A stretch of 64,000 nt of DNA from Colwellia sp. (GCA_013215655.1 JABSOX010000021.1:1-64000); one strand, 5' to 3'. Counted from the stretch's first letter, positions 33,517 to 43,664 are shown. Program-made: numbers and translations. Notes: a model not told the origin generated them from the sequence alone.

Positions 33517-34434
33517 ATGAAGCAAGAAAGCATACTGCAAAAAAAAATACAGCAAGACTCATTATTTATTCAAGATGATGAACATCAATTACATCTTCGC
33601 CATATTTCAAAAAACTCAACGGGTACGCCTATTCTAATGCTCCATGGAGCAATAGAGAATGGTCTGATCTTTTACACCGAAAAAGGTAAAGGTTTGGCTT
33701 GTTATTTAGCTGCGCAAGGTTTTGATGTTTATGTTGCTGATCTTCGTGGTCGTGGTCAAAGTACCCCGATAATAAATGCTGATTCTGATTTTGGGCAATA
33801 TGAAGCGATCACTCAAGATATTCCCCTTTTTTTAGATTACATAACTAAAAAAACAAGCAAAGCTATGCATATTGTTGCTCATTCATGGGGCGGTGTATTA
33901 ATGGCGAGTTGCTTAGCGCGCTATCCCGAAAAGTTATCGCAGGTTTTAAGCAATACATGTTTTGGTACTAAAAGAAGGGTAACCGTAAAAAGTGTCGAAA
34001 AATTCTTAAAAGTTAATATGTTTTGGAATAATATTGCACCTAAACTTGCCAAGAAAAAGGGCTTTTTAGATGCTAAAAAATATGGTTTTGGCTCTGATAA
34101 CGAAACAAGAAAATCTCTTGAACATAGTGTCGCTTGGGTTAAGAAAGGTGACTGGGTTGATCCTCATGATGATTTTGATTATCAACAAGCCGCTAAAAAT
34201 TTGCTATGGCCGCCGTCTTGGCATTTTACTGGCGTAAAAGATCGCGTTTTGGGGCATGTCAAAGATGTAAAGAGGTTTATTGGTGAATCAAATAATCATC
34301 AGTCTAAATTTACTTTATTATCTAAAAAAAATGGTAATGCACTGGATTACGACCATATTAATATTCTAACGCATCCGCTGGCTGTTACCGATCATTTCCC
34401 GTTGTTGGTTGAATGGTTAAAAACTCATAGCTAA
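33517..34434 (+). CDS. Alpha/beta hydrolase
   Basis: 305 residues. The oxyanion loop (LMLHGAIENG, about 39-48) and the nucleophile elbow H-S-W-G-G (G-x-S-x-G variant, in MHIVAHSWGGVLMASCLARY, about 117-136) are clear. The acid is probably the Asp in GVKDRVLGH and the base a His near the C-terminus (DYDHINILTHP). There is no signal peptide, so it is cytoplasmic. The monoglyceride-lipase/haloperoxidase-like layout suggests an esterase or lipase, but the fold is used for many reactions. It is monocistronic and preceded by about 80 bp carrying the SDR hairpin. Confidence 0.88.
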   Translation: MKQESILQKKIQQDSLFIQDDEHQLHLRHISKNSTGTPILMLHGAIENGLIFYTEKGKGLACYLAAQGFDVYVADLRGRGQSTPIINADSDFGQYEAITQDIPLFLDYITKKTSKAMHIVAHSWGGVLMASCLARYPEKLSQVLSNTCFGTKRRVTVKSVEKFLKVNMFWNNIAPKLAKKKGFLDAKKYGFGSDNETRKSLEHSVAWVKKGDWVDPHDDFDYQQAAKNLLWPPSWHFTGVKDRVLGHVKDVKRFIGESNNHQSKFTLLSKKNGNALDYDHINILTHPLAVTDHFPLLVEWLKTHS

Positions 34435-34503
34435 ATGTTGCATGTTGTTATTGTGCTAGGTAGAGTAGCGCCAAATTTTTAGGTCAATAACAACATATTC
34501 ACT

Positions 34504-35256
34504 ATGCATGCTGTTCAACGTTTATATTTACATCGAAAATCTTTAAGTACCACAACGTTTAAAGCGCGTGGTCAACGAGTTATACGTTGTGACAAATGTC
34601 GTATTGCTGTTGATTATTGTATATGTACTTTATCTCCAAACATTAAAAGCAATGCTGGTTTTTTGTTATTAATGTACGACACCGAAGTATTAAAACCGAG
34701 CAATACCGGTCGGTTAATTGCTGATGTTATTCCTGATACTTTCGCATTTTTGTGGTCTCGTACGGAAGAAAACAGCGAATTGCTTAGTGTTTTAAATGAT
34801 CCACAATGGCAACCTTTTGTGGTATTCCCTGCACAGTATACTGAGCCAGAACGAGAAGTTTTTAAAGATAATTTACCGTTACAAGAAGGCAAACGTCCTT
34901 TGTTTATTATGCTTGATGGTAGCTGGCGTGAAGCTAAGAAAATGTTTCGAAAAAGCCCATACTTAAATAAGTTTCCTGTGGTTGCTTTTGACCCTGAAAA
35001 AGTGGATGACGAGCAATTAGCGTCAAGATATCAAATACGAAACGCTAATGTAGAAAATCAATTTGCTACTGCTGAAGTCGCGGCAAGAATGCTGGCGATG
35101 ATTAATGAGCCTATTAATGCTAATGTACTTGATTTATGGTTTGACGTGTTTAGTTTTCAATATCAAAAAAGTAAAAGTCGTGGTAACAAAGGTAATCCGT
35201 TAGCTATTGAAAATTATATACAATATATAGATCAACAACACATATCTAAAAAGTAG
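34504..35256 (+). CDS. DTW-domain protein, probable tRNA-uridine aminocarboxypropyltransferase (TapT-like)
   Basis: 250 residues. A zinc-ribbon-like CDKCRIAVDYCICTL sits near residue 30. The conserved block GKRPLFIMLDGSWREAKKMFRKSP (about 128-151) carries the D-G-S-W signature, and QFATAEVAARML and DLWFDVF complete the DTW/SPOUT-related family. E. coli YfiP (TapT) of this family transfers the 3-amino-3-carboxypropyl group of S-adenosylmethionine to U47 of tRNAs to make acp3U. Length and motifs fit the same role here. No other RNA-modification gene is adjacent. Confidence 0.85.
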   Translation: MHAVQRLYLHRKSLSTTTFKARGQRVIRCDKCRIAVDYCICTLSPNIKSNAGFLLLMYDTEVLKPSNTGRLIADVIPDTFAFLWSRTEENSELLSVLNDPQWQPFVVFPAQYTEPEREVFKDNLPLQEGKRPLFIMLDGSWREAKKMFRKSPYLNKFPVVAFDPEKVDDEQLASRYQIRNANVENQFATAEVAARMLAMINEPINANVLDLWFDVFSFQYQKSKSRGNKGNPLAIENYIQYIDQQHISKK

Positions 35257-35416
35257 TGTTAACTACTAATAAAGCACTCTAATAAAAGCTCTCACTTTCA
35301 CCTATTCATTATCTCCATTCCTTTGGGTTATGGACTGGTCATTAATTTGAATGAACCTTTAAATACTATTTCTATATACTGAGGGAATTGATATAAATTT
35401 CCCTGCAATATTTAGG

Positions 35417-37537
35417 ATGAACATGCGACTACTCACTTTTATTACCCTAATACTTATTTCGGGGAGCTACAGTACTTTTTGCTTTGCTGATGGGACGTTT
35501 ACCATTGAAGGTATGATAACGGCTGAGAATGGTCAGCCAATAGCCGATGCTAGTATTTCGATTAATGGTGATATAATACGTAACAACAGCAAAGGACATT
35601 TTTCTATTGATGTTCCGGTTGTGGATATTTATCAGCTAACATTCGAGAAAAAAGGTTTTTACAAAAGTGTGCATACCTATAGTCACTTTGAATTGAATTC
35701 AAATATTAACAATACAAAATTGACTGACGTTACTCTCGTTGCCAAAAAAGAGCATAGAGTGATGTTGGCATTTGGTGGTGACGTGATGATGGGACGTCGT
35801 TTTTACAAACCTTATTTTGATGATCCTATACTTATTCATCAAGATAATAAGCTTGCAAACAGTAAAGCTGTTGTACAATTTATCAAACCTTACATGAGCT
35901 TAGCAGACCATGCTGCGGTCAATTTAGAAACTCAAATATCTGAGGAACTTCCGGGCGAACGTGCTCCCAAATCCGTAACTTTTTATTCGCGTCCTGAACT
36001 ACTTGCAGCGTTAACTTGGGCGGGTATTGATTATGTAACGCTAGGAAATAATCATACTTTTGATTATATGACCGCAGGATTAACCTCAACCATGGCTTTG
36101 TTAAATAAAAGCGCTTTAGGCTTTTCAGGGGCCGGATTCAATGAACGTGAAGCGTTGTCTGCATATCATCAAAAAATTGGTAATACTGAATTTTCCATGC
36201 TCGGTTATGTGGGCTGGCAAGGGGGCTCAAATCCTACACAAACAGCTAATGACGAACATGGCGGCGCGGCTTACGGTTCAATGGATAATATGTTGAGTTC
36301 CATTCATCAAGAAGTGGCGCAAGATAAAGTAGTGATCGCGCAATATCATGGCAGTAAAGAGTACGCTAACAACCCTACAGGTGTTACAGAGCAACGGCTT
36401 AAATCATCACTTGATGCGGGGGCGACCTTAGCAATTGCTCATCATCCCCACGTTACCCAAGGTTTAGAACTATATAACGGTAAACTCATTGCTTACTCAA
36501 TGGGTAACTTTATTTTTGATCAAAACTTTACGGCAACTCAACACAGTTTTATTTTATATGTATGGCTTGATGGAGATAAATTTCATCGCGCTGAGATTGT
36601 TCCTCTTTATAATAAAGCCTATAAACCTACTCCAGCGACAGGCATGCATCGTTACACTGTAATGAAACGTTTAACGGAGCTCTCTAAACTACGCGGAACG
36701 TATATCCATCACTCTGCTGGGCATGGTGTTATTACAGCCGCTAATGTAGTAGCAAATAACGAGGAACAAGAGACTTTAATTTCATTTTCACAAAATGAGC
36801 AAGTAGAAAGTTTATATCAACTACCTTGGCAGTCCCCAATTACAAAAGTGTTATTAGATGACGTATCCTTAAAATATCGTTTGGGAACCAATTTGGTTAA
36901 CGGTAGCGACTTTGAAAGCTTCAATAACTTCAATGCGGCGGAACGTGGTTGGCACTTCGAAAAAGGGGCTATGGAGCTTAATTCATATGGGTTCAGTGGT
37001 CAGCACAGTCTTTCTTTAATACTAAACAATAAGCAAAAACAAATGTTTGGTATGCAAAGCTTTAGGCGAGTTTATAAAGCCAGTAACCCGATGACCATTA
37101 AAACAAAGCTAAAATCTAAAGACTTAGTGAAAGTATCTTTTTATTGGCAGGGTAGAAAAAAGCGCCAAAAACTCTTTGATGCCTTTAAAAATAGTGAAAA
37201 GCACTTAATAAAAACCATAGAGATTAATAATAAAGGCAACTGGCAAAACATTGAAGTAGATTTTAATTCACCTCGCATAGGCTATAAAAGTTATCGTGTT
37301 TTGGTTGAGTTTGAACTACTGAGCAACAATGAAAAGATGAAAAACAAAGGAATGAACAATAACGAAGACAAGAGTATGACAACAGGTAAGATTGATATTG
37401 ATGATTTTTCTGTCATTGAATGGCAAACGGCATTTAGTAACTCAATTACCCCACAACAATTTAATTTTGATGTCAGTCAAGCGTCTTTTATTGGTATTAA
37501 TCACCAAGGTAAACATTCGGCAGTACTAACGTACTAA
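35417..37537 (+). CDS. CapA-family metallophosphatase-like secreted protein
   Basis: 706 residues. The start ATG 35417 or 35423 is followed by a signal peptide (LLTFITLILISGSYSTFCFA). Residues 30-110 form a carboxypeptidase-regulatory-like sandwich (GQPIADASISING). Residues 115-420 are the CapA/PGA-synthesis metallophosphatase domain: FGGDVMMGRRF, NLETQIS, GNNHTFDYMTAG, HHPHVTQGLELY and SMGNFIFDQ. About 180 C-terminal residues look like a carbohydrate-binding sandwich. Members take part in poly-gamma-glutamate capsule export or in polysaccharide processing. No capsule synthesis genes (capB, capC) are near. An ArgR-like gene follows after 44 bp. Confidence 0.82.
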   Translation: MNMRLLTFITLILISGSYSTFCFADGTFTIEGMITAENGQPIADASISINGDIIRNNSKGHFSIDVPVVDIYQLTFEKKGFYKSVHTYSHFELNSNINNTKLTDVTLVAKKEHRVMLAFGGDVMMGRRFYKPYFDDPILIHQDNKLANSKAVVQFIKPYMSLADHAAVNLETQISEELPGERAPKSVTFYSRPELLAALTWAGIDYVTLGNNHTFDYMTAGLTSTMALLNKSALGFSGAGFNEREALSAYHQKIGNTEFSMLGYVGWQGGSNPTQTANDEHGGAAYGSMDNMLSSIHQEVAQDKVVIAQYHGSKEYANNPTGVTEQRLKSSLDAGATLAIAHHPHVTQGLELYNGKLIAYSMGNFIFDQNFTATQHSFILYVWLDGDKFHRAEIVPLYNKAYKPTPATGMHRYTVMKRLTELSKLRGTYIHHSAGHGVITAANVVANNEEQETLISFSQNEQVESLYQLPWQSPITKVLLDDVSLKYRLGTNLVNGSDFESFNNFNAAERGWHFEKGAMELNSYGFSGQHSLSLILNNKQKQMFGMQSFRRVYKASNPMTIKTKLKSKDLVKVSFYWQGRKKRQKLFDAFKNSEKHLIKTIEINNKGNWQNIEVDFNSPRIGYKSYRVLVEFELLSNNEKMKNKGMNNNEDKSMTTGKIDIDDFSVIEWQTAFSNSITPQQFNFDVSQASFIGINHQGKHSAVLTY

Positions 37538-37581
37538 TTAATTAACCAAAACAATGTTCACTAGGTTTATTATTAATAATT

Positions 37582-38073
37582 ATGACACTTAACGGTAATT
37601 CGGCAACCAATCCAGCCTTAATAACAACATTCAAATTATTGCTGAATGAACGGCGCTTTGGTTCTCAACTAGAGTTAGTTACTGCGTTATCGTCACACGG
37701 ATTCAATATTACACAAACCCGAGTTTCACGATTATTGATTAAATTGGGTGCGATTAAAATACGTAATCATCGTAATGATTTTATCTATAAATTACCGGGT
37801 GAACAGGATATTCCTCGAGTCAAACAAGCGATTGACTCTGTAGTACTTGATATCAAACATAACAATGCACAAATTATTATTAAGACAATTGTTGGTGGTG
37901 GACGATTAATTACCAAAATTATCGAGACAATGGATGAAACGTCAGGTGTTCTAGCCTGTATCGGCAGTGATAATACTATTCTCGTGATCCCTACAGATAT
38001 TGCAAACGTTAAACAGGTTTATCGGAATGTCATCAAATACTTAAACATTAGATATACAATGGCTTCAGCATAA
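37582..38073 (+). CDS. ArgR-family transcriptional regulator, divergent paralogue
   Basis: 163 residues, normal ArgR length. The N-terminal winged helix (LVTALSSHGFNITQTRVSRLLIKLGAIKIRN, about 33-63) keeps the TQ-x-R-V-S-R-x-L recognition pattern, and the C-terminal oligomerisation/arginine domain ends GVLACIGSDNTILVIPTDIANVKQVY. In typical ArgR the arginine-binding segment reads GDDT; here it is SDNT, so one of the two conserved Asp is replaced by Asn. It is not next to any arginine gene, but 44 bp after a CapA-like gene. It is either a repressor with another ligand or a degenerate copy. Confidence 0.82.
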   Translation: MTLNGNSATNPALITTFKLLLNERRFGSQLELVTALSSHGFNITQTRVSRLLIKLGAIKIRNHRNDFIYKLPGEQDIPRVKQAIDSVVLDIKHNNAQIIIKTIVGGGRLITKIIETMDETSGVLACIGSDNTILVIPTDIANVKQVYRNVIKYLNIRYTMASA

Positions 38074-38358
38074 AGTAATCATTGTGATTAGGTAAAAATG
38101 TTTAACTGTATTATTCATAAATGTAATTGAATTCAAAAATACTCAATAACGACAAAAACCATCACATTGCGGTCATTAGGTGTTAACGTCGAAATAACGT
38201 TTCGGATTATATTTCGTGCCAATAACGCCTACTTAATGGACAAAAACGCTTGTTAGATGCTTGGAGCAAAGACAATAATAAAATCTATCCAATATCCTAA
38301 ATCCATTTAATTGCTCCAATCTATGAGCTGCTTAAAATATGTACCTGAGATTTTCTAC
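38074..38358. other. Intergenic stretch, nothing recognised
   Basis: 285 bp between the ArgR-like gene and the convergent membrane-anchored protein. It is AT-rich, with no reading frame, hairpin or repeat that I can support. Confidence 0.6.
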
Positions 38359-38841
38359 CTATTTTACAGAATTTTCATAAGTATCGACATATGCCTGAAG
38401 ATTTTCGCCCTGAGAAACTTCGAATGCTACCCAAGAGTCGTGAAATATTTTAATGGTAACAATAATGCTTGAGTCGTGATATTTTTGTTCCATATAACCG
38501 AGTTCGTATTGTCTAATAAGGTTTTGCAGACGGTATGCGTGGGCAGTTAGAAAGTTGCGGTATTGATTAAACTCAATTGATGTTAGAGCAGTCATGGCAT
38601 CTTGAATGACCTTCGTGCCTTGTCCATTATTTTCAATTACCTGCGATTGAATTCGAGATAATGTTTCCGATTCTGCCACACGCATTCTCAAATCTTGCAG
38701 CGCATTAGATCTTTCCTGAAATGCCTGTGCCTTCATGGCGTTATTACTATGCTTTATTTGTATGGCTAAATACATTAAAGATGCAAAAACCGCAAAGGTA
38801 CCAGCTATTTCGACCAAGGCACTAATAGCATCCAAGTTCAT
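38359..38841 (-). CDS. Membrane-anchored protein of unknown function
   Basis: 160 residues. One N-terminal membrane segment (ALVEIAGTFAVFASLMYLAIQI, about 7-28), without cleavage site, is followed by a helical cytoplasmic or periplasmic part rich in Gln, Asn and Arg (NAMKAQAFQERSNALQDLRMRV) and a segment with conserved aromatic positions (FNQYRNFLTAHAYRLQNLIRQYELGY). This layout is common among small unnamed marine bacterial proteins. I do not recognise a Pfam family with certainty. It stands alone, with no Shine-Dalgarno of note. Confidence 0.68.
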   Translation of the reverse strand: MNLDAISALVEIAGTFAVFASLMYLAIQIKHSNNAMKAQAFQERSNALQDLRMRVAESETLSRIQSQVIENNGQGTKVIQDAMTALTSIEFNQYRNFLTAHAYRLQNLIRQYELGYMEQKYHDSSIIVTIKIFHDSWVAFEVSQGENLQAYVDTYENSVK

Positions 38842-39411
38842 AGATTTTCCACGTTAATTTCCACACGAATAATAAGAAATAATAGCTTTTTAGCTGATAA
38901 TTAAGCAACTGTTTATTCAGTTAATATTTAGTTTGCTATTAATAAATATCCTTCGCATGATCAATACAAAGGTAAACAAAATACTTACTTGAAAACTTAG
39001 CCATAATTATATCCAACTATAATCGTCAACATGAATGCTAAAGCAATATAGATGGCGTTTATTAGCAAGCACAGATTATTTGAACTAAGGTTCACTTTCA
39101 CCACTTTGCTGACTAAAACTACTAGCTGAAATCATTCAATATTAGGCTCACTCTCGAATCATAAGCAGACATAAATATATGAGATAAAATGAGGACTCTC
39201 TTTCCATAAATAACATCTGGCCTTAATTTTAAGAGCCTACCCTCCCAAAACAGCTTTAGACTTAATCAGATATATGAATACACAATGTTTGGTAATTATG
39301 CGCGGCATGAAGATTTTTATATTTAAAAAATCCTCACCGCAATAATCCGATAGTAACAAAAACCAACAAAACTTAACCTTGGTAAAACTCATTACATTAC
39401 CAGGAAACTTG
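38842..39411. other. 570-bp intergenic stretch with a repeat remnant
   Basis: AT-rich DNA upstream of the DUF5916 gene. The segment GAACTAAGGTTCACTTTCACCAC near 39080 is shared exactly with the tandem repeat near 43575, so a fragment of that dispersed family sits here. Nothing else recognised. Confidence 0.55.
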
Positions 39412-41634
39412 TTGAATACTTTAAAATACCTCAGCGCTTTATTTTTAATAATTATTTTTAGCAATACAACTAAAGCTGAACAGCAAAAAAATATTACATA
39501 TAAAGTGAATATCCCAGAAGTTAACCAAGAGCCTAAATTATCAGCTTATTTATCGGCAATGGAAAACGGAAATCACCAAAGCTTAATCGGTCACAAAATG
39601 GACAGTTTACTTACTCGCTCTCCCATTAATGGTGCACAAAGCTCACAAAAAACGGCAGTTTATCTATCGTATGATAAAGCGCATCTATACGGTGTTTATA
39701 TGTGCTTTGATGATGCCCCTGATTTGATTCGATCTACAGTTTCACCAAGAGATGGATTCTCACAAGACGAAGATACAGTTGCTTTACATTTAATCCCATT
39801 TGCTAATTCCCAACAAATGTATGGATTTCAAGCAAACGCGGTTGGCTCACAAATTGATGGCATGTTTAGCGAAGGTGTCGGATGGGATTTATCTTTTAAT
39901 CCTATATGGTTTACCGAATCTTTAAGAGCAAACAACGGTTATCTGGTCAAAATTAAAATTCCACTTTCAAGTTTAAGGTTTCCACCAGGGGATGTACAAA
40001 ACTGGGGTTTTTTTGTTTATCGAGGAATACCTAGAAATAATGAAAATGCTTTTTTCCCTCAATACTCAACTAATATTTCTTCAAGAATTTCACAAGCAGG
40101 TACTTTAGGTAATATTAATGTCGAAAGAAAATCATTGAAAATTGAAATGACTCCTTTTGTTACTACAAAAAAATCTCAATCGCAGTCGTCATTAAGTCGC
40201 GAAGGTTGGCAAAACAAGAGTGAAAGCGATTTAGGTTTGGATGCTAAATTTGTATGGGATGACCGAATTGTTTTAGACTTAACTTTAAATCCTGATTTTT
40301 CCCAAATAGAGTCTGACGAACCACAAATTGTTACTAATGAAAGATTTGAGGTTTTCTTTCCTGAAAAAAGGCTCTTTTTTATAGAGAATGCCGACTATTT
40401 TAGTACACCGCTGAATTTACTTTTCACTAGAAAAATAATTGATCCTAGTGCTGGTTTAAGAACAACAGTGCAACTTGGAGATTGGTCAATTGGTGGCATG
40501 ATTATCGATGATGAAAGTGCTACTTCAAATAGTACAATAAGTAAGGACGCAAAAATATCAGTCTCTAATATAAGAAAAACTATAGGCTACGATTCCTATT
40601 TAGGTCTATTTATATCAAATTATTCTAAAGGTGAAGTAGATTCGACAAACATTGCGCTGCAAACGCGCTATAGATTCAACGAAAATTGGAATATGGACTC
40701 GCAGTTCGCCTATTCAGACAATTCTTCTAAGACAAGTTCAAATGAAGCTGGTGCACTATATTTAACCATTGGCGGGGGAGGTGAATATTGGAGCTATAGC
40801 GCAAAGGTACAGAGTGTTGCTGAAGACTTCGATAGTCCAATTGGTTATATTCCACGTAAGGGAATAACTGAAATCACACAACAATTTGCTTATCGATTTC
40901 TAGCAGACAACCCTCTATTTATATCTTATACATCTGAATTTGAGCTTAGAAATGTCTGGGATACAAAAGGCACTTACCTGGATCAAATTCAATCGGCTGT
41001 AATCAGTACAGAATTACCGGGACAAACACACATAAGATTTAAAGCAATAAATAAAAGTGAACGTTTGGGGGAAGACGATTATGCAACACTGTCCCAATTA
41101 ACTACATTCAATCAAAACACATTTTTCATTGGTGTTGAGAGTTTATGGTTTTCTTTCATGGGGTTTGATATTAACTATAAACAAGGTGATGCGGTAAATT
41201 ATCAGCTTGCAAACGGGTTAGCACCGGAGCTGGCAAAATTACAACAAACCGTTTTATCAATGTCATTTAAAGTTACACAAAAATTAAAATTCAAAATCCA
41301 GTTCTTAGATAATATGCTTAATACCGCTGCCGATGAAAAGATATTTTCGAGTAGGCAACTTAGATTTAAAACAACTTATCAATTCAATCAAGATTGGTCA
41401 CTTAGGTTAATTCTTGATAAACAAAAAGTTAATAGCAATGCCTTGTTCAGTAGTATGAAAGACCAAAATATAATTGTTGGCGATGTACTATTAAAATGGG
41501 AATCCACACCTGGAAATTCATTGTTTTTAGGCTATGGTACATTCCAAGATGAATATGAAAACCCTTCATATGTAACCGTTATAAAGGACGAAGAGAAAAG
41601 CCTGTTTTTAAAATTTACCCATAGATTCAATTAG
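39412..41634 (+). CDS. DUF5916 outer-membrane protein with CBM9-like domain
   Basis: About 740 residues from TTG 39412 (AGGAAA just upstream; the frame is open to another TTG at 39379). The signal peptide is LKYLSALFLIIIFSNTTKAE. Residues 25-210 look like a CBM9-like carbohydrate-binding domain (AVYLSYDKAHLYGVYMCFD). The segment VFFPEKRLFFIENADYF leads into a beta-barrel that ends in FTHRFN, the pattern of DUF5916. These proteins lie in the outer membrane of Alteromonadales and Bacteroidetes; their cargo is not known. There is no neighbouring polysaccharide enzyme. A DUF1203 gene follows after 21 bp. Confidence 0.82.
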   Translation: MNTLKYLSALFLIIIFSNTTKAEQQKNITYKVNIPEVNQEPKLSAYLSAMENGNHQSLIGHKMDSLLTRSPINGAQSSQKTAVYLSYDKAHLYGVYMCFDDAPDLIRSTVSPRDGFSQDEDTVALHLIPFANSQQMYGFQANAVGSQIDGMFSEGVGWDLSFNPIWFTESLRANNGYLVKIKIPLSSLRFPPGDVQNWGFFVYRGIPRNNENAFFPQYSTNISSRISQAGTLGNINVERKSLKIEMTPFVTTKKSQSQSSLSREGWQNKSESDLGLDAKFVWDDRIVLDLTLNPDFSQIESDEPQIVTNERFEVFFPEKRLFFIENADYFSTPLNLLFTRKIIDPSAGLRTTVQLGDWSIGGMIIDDESATSNSTISKDAKISVSNIRKTIGYDSYLGLFISNYSKGEVDSTNIALQTRYRFNENWNMDSQFAYSDNSSKTSSNEAGALYLTIGGGGEYWSYSAKVQSVAEDFDSPIGYIPRKGITEITQQFAYRFLADNPLFISYTSEFELRNVWDTKGTYLDQIQSAVISTELPGQTHIRFKAINKSERLGEDDYATLSQLTTFNQNTFFIGVESLWFSFMGFDINYKQGDAVNYQLANGLAPELAKLQQTVLSMSFKVTQKLKFKIQFLDNMLNTAADEKIFSSRQLRFKTTYQFNQDWSLRLILDKQKVNSNALFSSMKDQNIIVGDVLLKWESTPGNSLFLGYGTFQDEYENPSYVTVIKDEEKSLFLKFTHRFN

Positions 41635-41655
41635 TAACCTTATTTAGGAGACATT

Positions 41656-42132
41656 ATGAAATACCAAATAACCCCAATACGTAACGATTTTCTAATAAAA
41701 GTAAGAGAGTCTGGCATTGATGATCAAAATCAACCCATAGTACATTTAATTGCCGAGGGTGGAGAGCCTTGCCGGGATGTATTGAGGAGAGCTGTTGCAG
41801 GTGAAGAGCTAATTCTTGCAAGTTACTGCCCTTTTTCTAAGCCTGGTCCTTTCAAAGAATACGGAGCAGTTTATGTACTTGCAAATCAATCTGATGAAGC
41901 AATTAGTTATGATAAAATCCTTTTAGCCAGTAATTCTGAAAATAATTACTTTGGGGATAACTTAGTTTTGAGGGCATACGGTAATGAAGAAAGTATCTAT
42001 GACGCGCGTGTAGTCTCTCCTATAAACACTGAGCTAACTATTAGTGAGTTTTTAGCACATAACGAGGTTAAATTTATCATGGCCAGGTTTACTGCGTACG
42101 GATGTTATGCTTTAAGGCTTGATCGAATATAA
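41656..42132 (+). CDS. DUF1203 family protein
   Basis: 158 residues. The blocks GGEPCRDVLRRAVAGEELILASYCPF and FKEYGAVYVLANQ are typical of DUF1203, a family of small soluble proteins with a C-x-x-x-x-R motif and several Cys residues (C40, C57, C151 region). There is no signal peptide, so it is cytoplasmic. The Shine-Dalgarno TTAGGAG is 6 bases before ATG 41656. It follows the DUF5916 gene by 21 bp, probably by co-transcription rather than functional coupling. Function unknown. Confidence 0.78.
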   Translation: MKYQITPIRNDFLIKVRESGIDDQNQPIVHLIAEGGEPCRDVLRRAVAGEELILASYCPFSKPGPFKEYGAVYVLANQSDEAISYDKILLASNSENNYFGDNLVLRAYGNEESIYDARVVSPINTELTISEFLAHNEVKFIMARFTAYGCYALRLDRI

Positions 42133-42249
42133 CTATTAATCGCTTTGAATAATTGCGTACTAATATTAGTTAGGCGCAACTATCAGATAGAAATAGAATG
42201 ATTTTCAAACATACAATGTCAGTCTTAAACAAAATTAACGGTAATCAAT

Positions 42250-43320
42250 ATGTCTAATGACGTTTACTGGAAAGCGATAGTTGAACAAGATTCCGCTTTC
42301 GATTTTCAATTTTATTACGGTATTAAAACAACAAAAATATTTTGTAATCCGTCATGTAGCACTAAAGCACCGCTAAGAGAAGATGTTATTTATTTTGAGG
42401 ACACTTCATCGGCTTACAATGATGGATATCAAGCCTGCAAATGCTGCAAACCTGAACGTAATGCAAGTCAGAACACCGGATTAATAAAGCTTTTACATGT
42501 TTGCCGTAATATCGAGGAGCATACCGAAGGGCCATTAACCGCGCTGAAATTAGCAAGTTCTGTTGGGCTGACTCAATTTCAATTACATAGGTTATTTAAA
42601 AAATATCTTGATGTCACACCAAAGAGTTATATTGATCAAGTTCAGTTGAATACATTAAAGGTAAATTTGAGAACTTCTGGTAGTGTTACAGATGCTATCT
42701 TTGAATCGGGTATTGAGTCTACTTCCGTCATTTATGGTCGAATGAATAGTCATTTAGGCATGACGCCAAAAAAATACCGAGAAGGTGGTGATGGTGTTCA
42801 GATTTCATATGCTGTTGGTATCACTAACTTAGGTCTTGTTTTAATTGCCGCTACAAATAAAGGGCTATCATTTTTGCAATTTGGAGAATTCGAGCATCAG
42901 TTATTAGCTCAACTAGTGTCAGAATATCCATGTGCGGAAATAGTGCCGATGTCCTCAAAAAATGAAGAGCAGTTGAGTCATTGGTTAAAGTTACTTAACT
43001 TATATATAGATGGAACATCAATAGATTTAGATATACCGCTAGATGTAAGAGGAACTGCATTTCAAAAAAAAGTATGGGATTTTCTCCGTAGTATACCTTA
43101 TGGAAAAGTCATGTCTTACGGTGAAATCGCTCAAGCTATTGGAGCACCTAAAGCTTCCAGAGCAGTTGCAAATGCCTGTGCTGGCAACAACGTAGCACTT
43201 GTCATCCCTTGTCATCGTGTAATACGTGGAGATGGTGCTATCGGAGGATACCGCTGGGGAGAAAGTCGAAAACGTGTGATTATTGACTTTGAGAGAAAAA
43301 ATACATCTATCGAATCTTAA
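42250..43320 (+). CDS. ada: Ada-type bifunctional DNA-methylation repair/transcription factor
   Basis: 356 residues with the full Ada layout. The N-terminal zinc domain (about 5-75) has FCNPSC (the methylphosphotriester-accepting Cys and second zinc ligand) and ACKCCKPE (the last two ligands). An AraC-type helix-turn-helix follows (about 80-175; EHTEGPLTALKLASSVGL). The C-terminal O6-methylguanine methyltransferase domain has VIPCHRVIRGDG (active Cys) and YGKVMSYGEIAQ. It repairs alkylated DNA and, once methylated at the N-terminal Cys, activates alkylation-response genes. No alkB or aidB gene is adjacent. Confidence 0.93.
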   Translation: MSNDVYWKAIVEQDSAFDFQFYYGIKTTKIFCNPSCSTKAPLREDVIYFEDTSSAYNDGYQACKCCKPERNASQNTGLIKLLHVCRNIEEHTEGPLTALKLASSVGLTQFQLHRLFKKYLDVTPKSYIDQVQLNTLKVNLRTSGSVTDAIFESGIESTSVIYGRMNSHLGMTPKKYREGGDGVQISYAVGITNLGLVLIAATNKGLSFLQFGEFEHQLLAQLVSEYPCAEIVPMSSKNEEQLSHWLKLLNLYIDGTSIDLDIPLDVRGTAFQKKVWDFLRSIPYGKVMSYGEIAQAIGAPKASRAVANACAGNNVALVIPCHRVIRGDGAIGGYRWGESRKRVIIDFERKNTSIES

Positions 43321-43526
43321 AAATAAAAAAATCTTTTATGACATTGGAGCGAAAGGGTCATACCTCCAAGTCATCAACATTATTCATTACATCACTATTT
43401 GATTTTCCACAATGGCACAAAATGATCTGCCGATTGAAAATCAGCTTTCTAAATCCAAACTGTAATGACTCTATCAAGTAAAGTGCAGAAGTTTAGGCTT
43501 ATAGGTTGCTCAATTCCGCTTCGCGC
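43321..43526. other. Intergenic part of a dispersed repeat
   Basis: No gene. On the minus strand a coding-like text (ESLQFGFRKLIFNRQIILCH, bounded by stops) precedes the 69-bp repeat described next; it is probably an outer part of the same dispersed element rather than a gene. Confidence 0.45.
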
Positions 43527-43664
43527 ACCAAGAAGCCATTAGTGGCGACCTGTTTTTCATTGTTCATTGATTACGAACTAAGGTTCACTTTCACCACCAA
43601 GAAGTCATTAGCGGCCACCTGTTTTTCATTGAAATTTGATTACGAACTAAAGCTCACTTCCACC
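43527..43664. repeat. 69-bp tandem repeat, two units, dispersed family
   Basis: Two units (from 43527 and 43596) share ACCAAGAAG, CATTAG, CACCTGTTTTTCATTG and GATTACGAACTAA, with a decayed third unit after 43665. Fragments of the same unit occur near 39080 and 47120. On the minus strand the unit start reads GFLVREAELSNL. Confidence 0.7.
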
